Made by a program: the position numbers and the translations under genes
The notes under the pieces: model-generated
Told to the model about the DNA's origin: nothing
The model's input: the letters and a program-made list of their open reading frames with translations, nothing else
Database searches by the model: none
Source: Saccoglossus kowalevskii
Taxonomy: Eukaryota; Hemichordata; Enteropneusta; Harrimaniidae
DNA length: 12,847 bases
Assembly: GCF_000003605.2 (NCBI RefSeq)
Contig: NW_003108580.1
Span: 59,367 to 72,213 of the forward strand
Direction of reading: 5' to 3'
Shown here: positions 8,812-12,847 of the stretch, piece by piece
Numbering within the stretch: the first letter of the stretch is position 1
Layout: every line of letters begins with the position of its first letter

Positions 8812-9182
8812 AATGATACGGATACCCGGTATATCGCTTTAATCCATTGAGTGAGAAATATGTCGGACTTGGAGAAGTAAAATTAATAATTACACAATGC
8901 GAATGCATTTTTAAAATATATAATGAGAATGTGTGTATTTCAAATGAAACCACAGCAACGAGTACATGCCATATGTTCATTAGATGAGCTTTATTAATGT
9001 TATCCCCCCTGCTTCGAAATGTAGTCTTCCGTAAACTTTGGTTTTCCCCAAGTACTGTGTAAACTTTTAATTTCACTATATTGCATTTTTGAGCAATTTC
9101 ACAGGGTTTTAAGTTCATGAACTGTCAAGGAAACAATGAGTTCTATTGTTATTCTCCATGTTCACATGTATTTAATTTAGCC

Positions 9183-9213
9183 AATTTCACTGATGAATGA
9201 AAATAGTGAAATT
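9183..9213. other. 9-bp perfect hairpin
   Basis: AATTTCACT (9183-9191) pairs with AGTGAAATT (9205-9213) across a 13-nt loop. In DNA this AT-rich it may be chance. Confidence 0.45.
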
Positions 9214-9814
9214 AAAAATCAGTTCATAAATATTGCATTTCCAGTACTAAGAGTTTTCCTACATTTCAATTGGTCCAAATCAAAAAAATTATCAAATATA
9301 TTTTAAATCTTTCAATAATTGATGAAAGCCAGAATCAATATTTGCATATTTTTGTCTAAAATTATTTTAAATTAAATGTATCTAATATTCTAACTTTTAA
9401 GGATATTAAATATCATTCTTACAGTTTCATAAGGCATGAATATTTTTTATATAGAAATGTTTTATAAATTCCAAATAATGATTGAAAACATCTCTGACCA
9501 ACTTGACCAATCACAGCACTTAGTGAATGAATGCCTTCCATACCGAATATTTTTAGCATGCATGGCAGTAAATCGGCTTATGATTGAAAAAAAAACTTTG
9601 AAGACTTGTAGGTACATGTAATAGGTTTTACCAAATTGGCATTTTTAGCCAATGGATTCATCTTCTTTGAATTTGTTAGAAGAAAGGTTTTCCTTGATAA
9701 ATGTTTTATAAATATTTTCTAAATTCCATAAAAAATAATCACGCCTTCATAAAACGGTGCCATTATTAATAAACTCAAACAAGTTATATATTGTCTGAGC
9801 TTGTGCGGCAGGCC

Positions 9815-9902
9815 AATTCACTTTTATCATGTTACAGCCAAAGCCAAATAAGACTCGGAAAGCAATTAATCAGCAATGTCAAATGCATGATAAAAGCGAA
9901 TT
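9815..9902. repeat. 17-bp inverted repeat with 54-bp spacer
   Basis: AATTCACTTTTATCATG (9815-9831) and the reverse complement of 9886-9902 (AATTCGCTTTTATCATG) differ at one base. The 88-bp unit could be a very short MITE or a relic; no clear target-site duplication was seen. Confidence 0.5.
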
Positions 9903-10581
9903 TGCTCACTATCGGTATTCACCCTAGCATTGGAACTTGCAATTCGTTTTTCAACATGGTTTGGAGTTGGAGAAATAATTAACACCATTTTAAGAATCAT
10001 ACTCGTATGGTGCTGTATATCAAACTCAGTTTCCCAGTACTATACCAATGCCTATTTTGAAACGAGAGGCAGGAACATTGACAGGAAACGGGAGTAGAAC
10101 TCTCTCTTGAAAACATAAAATAAATCTCACCTTATCCACAAGCTGTCCCATGATATACATGTAGTCTTACAGAAAAACACAAGGCAAACTGCCAAAAATG
10201 TAGGTAACATGTTGACAGAATCATTGAAGAAAAAAAAAACTAAAAAAAACTGCACAAACAAGACGGAATAAAAAGAGATCAAATTATTTTATTCAAATCA
10301 ACTGTTATCCCATATGTACAAACATGATCAGACAAATACCAAAGACCATATGTTAATCACATACCAGTAATACAAAATGAAATATCAGAAATGGGGTCAT
10401 GGGAATTGTCAAATACCCACACTATTAACAGGCCAAAGGTTCTATTATTGAGTAATGATTTCTGTTCCTATGGGTATTCTGTAAGACAACTTGAAACTTT
10501 TTACTAAAGTAATACTAAGGTTTGTATTTAGCATGCCTGTAAGTATGCCGTACACTAGCATTTATGAGCTCCCGAAAATTA

Positions 10582-10595
10582 GTTGCTATAGAAAC
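10582..10595. promoter_or_regulatory. X-box-like motif (RFX type)
   Basis: GTTGCTATAGAAAC matches the 14-base X-box rule RYYNYYWWRRNRAC at every position. RFX factors use such sites in promoters of ciliary genes. No exon was found next to it, so the target is unknown; a GC box lies 18 bp to the right. Confidence 0.35.
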
Positions 10596-10613
10596 TAGCC
10601 AAGTTGGATGGGA

Positions 10614-10621
10614 CCCGCCCC
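10614..10621 (-). promoter_or_regulatory. GC box (GGGGCGGG on the minus strand)
   Basis: CCCGCCCC on the plus strand, an Sp1/KLF-type word in otherwise AT-rich DNA, close to the X-box-like motif. Functional only if a promoter exists here, which is not shown. Confidence 0.3.
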
Positions 10622-10666
10622 ATAGACATGTGCAGAAAATACTGTCCTGAAAATATACCAAAAAAT

Positions 10667-10803
10667 ACCATATTTGCTCTATTAGTAGAACATGTACTTG
10701 AATGAATGACAACAGTGTGTCAAAAGTAAGTCATATAATGACACATCGTGCAATAAATGCAATTTTTTTGGTTTATGTTCACTTCTATTAGAGTAAATAT
10801 GGT
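10667..10803. mobile_element. MITE-like inverted-repeat element, copy B
   Basis: The left end ACCATATTTGCTCTATTAG (10667-10685) matches the reverse complement of the right end, ACCATATTTACTCTAATAG, with two differences. Pairing continues inward (AGTAGAACAT against AGAAGTGAACAT) with one mismatch and a 2-nt gap. The 137-bp unit has no coding capacity. TA precedes the C of the left terminus, as in copy A, suggesting a TA-targeting (Tc1/mariner-like) mobiliser. The right flank reads TT, so the duplication is not intact. Confidence 0.65.
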
Positions 10804-11100
10804 TATCACAATCCAATAAATTAGAGCACATATTTAAGATAACTGTGATATTTTAAATATTGCTATGTAATGTATAAAAATAAAAGCTTGATTAAAACAT
10901 CATTTTAATGTGATTTACATTTGATTTTTTTCCTTCACTGCATCTCTTTATACAGGCAATTTAAATGGTCATCCTTCAAATTTAGCTGTGGCTTCCCTAA
11001 ATGATACAGGTGCTAGATTAGTGAACCATGTCACAATAAGCATGTCTGTACTAGGTTATACTTGAATGATTCAATTGTTGAGTTAAAAGTGAAACCACAT
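10804..11100. other. AT-rich spacer, nothing supported
   Basis: No gene, array or inverted repeat could be supported between copy B and the tandem array. Confidence 0.5.
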
Positions 11101-11351
11101 TACAGACGTAGATATCATGGGGTGGAGGGCGGGGCAATATTCCCTTTTCCATTTGATCAGTTTTAACTGACACTTAACACCATACGGACATGGATATCAT
11201 TATGCAGATTGCACGTTGTATGGGGGTGGAGGGCGGGGCAATACTCCCTTTCCATTTGATCAGTTTTAACTGACACTATAATAGCATACAGACATAGATA
11301 TAATTAAAACCATGTAGACTTCACCCCATATAGAGGTGAAGGATGAGGGGA

Positions 11352-11363
11352 CCCCCCCCCCCC
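11352..11363 (+). repeat. C homopolymer (12 C) in array unit 3
   Basis: Twelve consecutive C residues sit where units 1 and 2 have AATATTCCC/AATACTCCC. The run probably arose by slippage from the C triplet. Confidence 0.85.
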
Positions 11364-11393
11364 ATTTGATCAGTCTTAACTGACACTAACACC

Positions 11394-11559
11394 TAGACTG
11401 GCCCAGCTGTATGATTTTTTTAGTTAAATTATAATAATAACAAACTTGGGAAAAAAAATAGTTTTGCAAAATTCAGGGTGAAAGCCTCCTCCATTTTGTG
11501 ATATTTTTATTTAATTTAAACCTTAAAACAAAATAAATCGTCCAGACAGTGCCAGTCTA
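11394..11559. mobile_element. 166-bp MITE inserted in the tandem array
   Basis: The segment starts TAGACTGGC (11394-11402) and ends GCCAGTCTA (11551-11559), perfect 9-bp terminal inverted repeats. It is flanked by ACTAACACC (11385-11393) and ACTAACATA (11560-11568), a 9-bp duplication with seven matches. Removing the segment and one flank copy joins TAACACC to ATACAGAAACAG, which parallels the unit 1-2 junction TAACACCATACGGACAT. The interior is AT-rich and non-coding. A target duplication of 9 bp is typical of Mutator-like elements, but the superfamily is an inference; the ends differ from copies A-C. Confidence 0.7.
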
Positions 11560-11610
11560 ACTAACATAATACAGAAACAGATATCAGTATCACCAGACTA
11601 CCCACCCTAT

Positions 11611-11629
11611 GGGGGTGGGGTGGGGTGGG
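11611..11629 (+). other. strong G-quadruplex motif
   Basis: Four runs of G (5, 4, 4 and 3) separated by single T residues, the shortest possible loops. This satisfies the standard quadruplex pattern. It lies in array unit 4, where the G-rich block has expanded as GGGGT repeats. Confidence 0.85.
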
Positions 11630-11915
11630 AAAATATCCTCTCCAGTGTGCCCTCTAAGTGACAGGGCAATATTCCCTCCCAATTTGAGCAGCTTTAACTA
11701 ATACTGTTCATGTGGAGAAATTACTTTCAATCTCATGTGGTGCTAATATCTCAATCTATTCAGCTTCATTGTTAAAGATGAATGCCGAGCCACTATTAAC
11801 CCATCACCTGATGAAATCCCCTACAAGACAGCAAATTTAATTGGTATAATGGTATCAGCAGGCATCGTGTTAACACGTGTACAATGCTAGACACAATCAA
11901 TCATATAAGTAAACT

Positions 11916-12090
11916 CTGTAAAATCTGTATTAGAAGCCGCATCCCTAACAGAAGTCCCACCCATTTATTTTGAGTAATTCAGAACCAAACATTCATGGTT
12001 TGTCATATGTGTAGATGTTCTAATAAAAGCCGCATCCCCTCTGTTGCATTGTAACATTTTAAGTCACAGCTTCTAATACAGATTTTACAG
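11916..12090. mobile_element. MITE-like inverted-repeat element, copy C
   Basis: The 21-bp arms at 11916-11936 (starting CTGTAAAATCTGTATTAG) and 12070-12090 are perfect reverse complements. The ends align with copies A and B (shared TCT-TATTAG core with TA next to the right terminus) but with about six differences in 22 bases, so this is a related subfamily. The word AAGCCGCATCCC occurs twice in the same orientation, once just inside the left arm (about 11934) and again after CTAATAA (about 12027). It is non-coding. Perfect arms suggest it is younger than A and B or maintained by gene conversion. Confidence 0.75.
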
Positions 12091-12415
12091 TACATGTATA
12101 TACTGGTACTATCTTGGCATTATTAGTTTTCTTTTCAGATCCCTCAGCTAAAATTACATTCAGTTAAAGAAACAATGAGCTTGTTGAGTTCATGAGTCAG
12201 TCAGTTAGAGTATTAAAAAAAGTAGACACAAAGAATGTTTCTTTGAATGAGTAACCACCACTGAGACTACCGGATTACCGGTACTAAAAATAAAAATTCA
12301 TTTTAAAAATAATTACAATTACTGAAATAAATTTATAATTCTCAAAATAATGTAAAACTGTAAATTTGCTTAATCACATTTTTAAAATGTAATTTAATTT
12401 TAGATAAGATTTAAT
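12091..12415. other. AT-rich 3' flank, no gene seen
   Basis: Low-complexity A/T runs dominate from 12290 onward. It contains ACCGGATTACCGGTA at about 12269, a word pair common in this window. No exon or repeat was supported. Confidence 0.5.
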
Positions 12416-12425
12416 TTTATTTATT
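12416..12425 (-). promoter_or_regulatory. poly(A) signals, minus strand
   Basis: The minus strand reads AATAAATAAA, two overlapping canonical AATAAA hexamers. They lie about 76-85 bp downstream of the TAA at 12503-12501, a short but normal 3' UTR distance. AATAAA words are frequent in AT-rich DNA, so support comes mainly from position. Confidence 0.4.
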
Positions 12426-12500
12426 TTTCACAAATCTGCAAAGCAGACAAAATTGAAGTATATTCTCTGCCACTTGAGGGTGCTTCACTATTTCTCAGTT

Positions 12501-12595
12501 TTATACAAGTCCAAAATGAATCACTTTGAGTGTCTTGGTATTTCCCAGACCATCTATGTCATCATCTTGTTGTTCTTGGTTACCATCACCACTCC
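12501..12595 (-). CDS. putative terminal coding exon, unknown protein C-terminus
   Basis: On the minus strand ATATAACTATGTTACAG ends at 12596, a usable 3' splice site. From 12595 the frame (phase 1, first bases GG) encodes 30 residues, beginning SGDGNQEQQDDDIDGLG and ending VIHFGLV, then TAA at 12503-12501. The acidic, Gln/Asp-rich composition contrasts with the hydrophobic, low-complexity translation of neighbouring AT-rich DNA, which is why the exon is placed here rather than in the whole open frame (12501-12782). Poly(A) signals follow at 12425-12416. Earlier exons would lie beyond the right edge. An alternative acceptor (TGCTTTCTTTGCAG, near 12692) would lengthen the exon, but that extra part looks non-coding. 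No family was recognised. Confidence 0.4.
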
Positions 12596-12792
12596 CTGTA
12601 ACATAGTTATATAAATAGATAAACGATGATAGTTTTGTTTGATGATGAAATACATTAGGATATGATTGATGGTGAAATAAAAATGTTTTAGCTGCAAAGA
12701 AAGCAGTATTCATTTGATATTGAAAAGACATTAACTGTAGGTATAGGTAAATCCACATGCCAATTATCTCAAATTGTTGCACAAGAGTGTGG

Positions 12793-12847
12793 TATATAAA
12801 GTGAGAGGGTCGTCACCTGCTCACGCGCGGGAATTGAGTCACAAGCG
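12793..12847 (+). promoter_or_regulatory. TATA word and CpG-rich motif cluster at the right edge
   Basis: TATATAAA (12793-12800) is followed within 50 bp by an E-box CACCTG (about 12814), a CpG cluster including ACGCGCGGG, and TGAGTCA (12835-12841), an exact AP-1/TRE word. This could be a plus-strand core promoter or part of the neighbouring minus-strand gene: GAGCAG/GTGACG read on the minus strand is a donor-like junction, but in the phase needed by the exon at 12595 the sequence before it contains two TGA stops. The window ends too soon to decide. Confidence 0.25.

Larger units (their letters stand above)
8368..8870 (-). promoter_or_regulatory. CpG-retaining promoter-proximal region
   Basis: I count 21 CpG between 8400 and 8864, roughly what base composition predicts, against none between 7175 and 7805 and about four in the 500 bp to the right. 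Retained CpG marks regions unmethylated in the germ line, usually promoters and first exons. The patch lies over and downstream of the putative first exon at 8765-8780 on the minus strand. A plus-strand frame (8389-8577) and a minus-strand frame without ATG (8368-8586) are both open here, as the higher GC makes stops rarer, so neither is called a gene. Confidence 0.45.
8880..10500. other. AT-rich upstream region, no gene supported
   Basis: Holds the longest ATG frame of the window (minus, 8765-9118, 117 codons), which shows no domain and stops at the TAG inside the first-exon junction. It is considered chance or 5' flank. Also here are a CCAAT box word GACCAATCAC at about 9500, a 9-bp hairpin (9183-9213) and a longer inverted repeat (9815-9902). 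Frames at 9436-9621 and 9791-9982 have no protein-like features. Confidence 0.5.
11101..11706 (+). repeat. G-rich tandem array, four units, interrupted
   Basis: Units begin at TACAGAC (11101), TACGGAC (11183), TACAGAC (11287) and TACAGAA (11570), giving lengths of about 82, 104, 107 and 137 bp. Each has a GATATC-like word, a G-rich block and a closing CATTTGATCAGTTTTAACT block. Units 1 and 2 carry GGTGGAGGGCGGGGCAATA, which contains a GC-box word. Unit 1 lacks about 22 bp present in unit 2; unit 3 has replaced the G-rich block with GGATGAGGGGA plus a C run; unit 4 is the most diverged. Between units 3 and 4 lies a 166-bp insertion (11394-11559). Confidence 0.8.

Noticed and set aside
8765-9118. 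117-codon minus-strand frame, the longest in the window
   Set aside because: No domain or motif is visible, it spans very AT-rich DNA, and it stops at the TAG that forms the donor junction of the better-supported short exon.
9480-9520. CCAAT box GACCAATCAC
   Set aside because: It fits the NF-Y consensus but lies about 700 bp upstream of the putative start with no other promoter signs; single short words are expected by chance.
10515-10712. 65-codon minus-strand frame
   Set aside because: It overlaps the left end of inverted-repeat element copy B and the X-box/GC-box patch; the peptide has no recognisable features.
1-12847. CRISPR arrays, bacterial operons, rRNA or tRNA genes, viral integrations
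   Set aside because: No regularly spaced repeats with unique spacers, no Shine-Dalgarno-led gene runs, no structured RNA gene and no viral protein signature were seen on either strand.

Overview
This looks like nuclear DNA of a marine invertebrate, most likely a mollusc and perhaps a bivalve. That call is inferred from style, not from a recognised gene: the DNA is AT-rich with no long reading frame, TACATGTA and ACCGGTA-type words recur, an interspersed repeat ends in a GGAC microsatellite plus a hairpin, and short inverted-repeat elements starting ACCGTATTTTCTCTATTAG are present. The longest ATG-to-stop frame is only 117 codons, and nearly all listed-length frames look like chance openings, so the window is intergenic or intronic with a few short exons.

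Gene signals, all modest. Two sit on the minus strand. The first is a putative terminal coding exon at 12501-12595, with an acceptor, an acidic C-terminus, a stop, and AATAAATAAA about 80 bp downstream. The second is a putative first coding exon at 8765-8780 (MEDGL, then a near-consensus GTAAGT donor). It lies just below a ZNF143/Staf-like promoter motif and beside a 465-bp CpG-retaining patch. The gene starting at 8780 would run toward position 1, and the gene ending at 12501 would begin outside the window to the right. Weaker plus-strand exon candidates are at 346-488 and 4765-5040. No protein family was recognised.

Layout. 45-250: interspersed repeat with GGAC tract and 13-bp hairpin. 346-488: weak exon candidate. 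900-1980: decayed repeat-like sequence. 2499-2692: a 24-27 bp minisatellite of about 7.5 copies. 2700-4760: nothing firm. 5581-5674: inverted-repeat element copy A. 5975-5984: a palindromic E-box. 6600-8360: AT-rich, with a 630-bp stretch lacking CpG. 8368-8870: CpG-rich promoter-proximal region. 8880-10500: AT-rich with two inverted repeats. 10582-10621: an RFX-type X-box next to a GC box. 10667-10803: element copy B. 11101-11706: a G-rich tandem array, split by a 166-bp inverted-repeat element and containing a strong G-quadruplex motif. 11916-12090: element copy C with perfect 21-bp inverted repeats. 12416-12595: the minus-strand 3' end. 12793-12847: a TATA/CpG cluster at the edge.

The genes cannot be tied into a pathway. 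The best-supported observations are about mobile-element and repeat structure, above all a tandem array whose continuity is restored if the nested element is removed. I found no evidence of a new multi-gene system.
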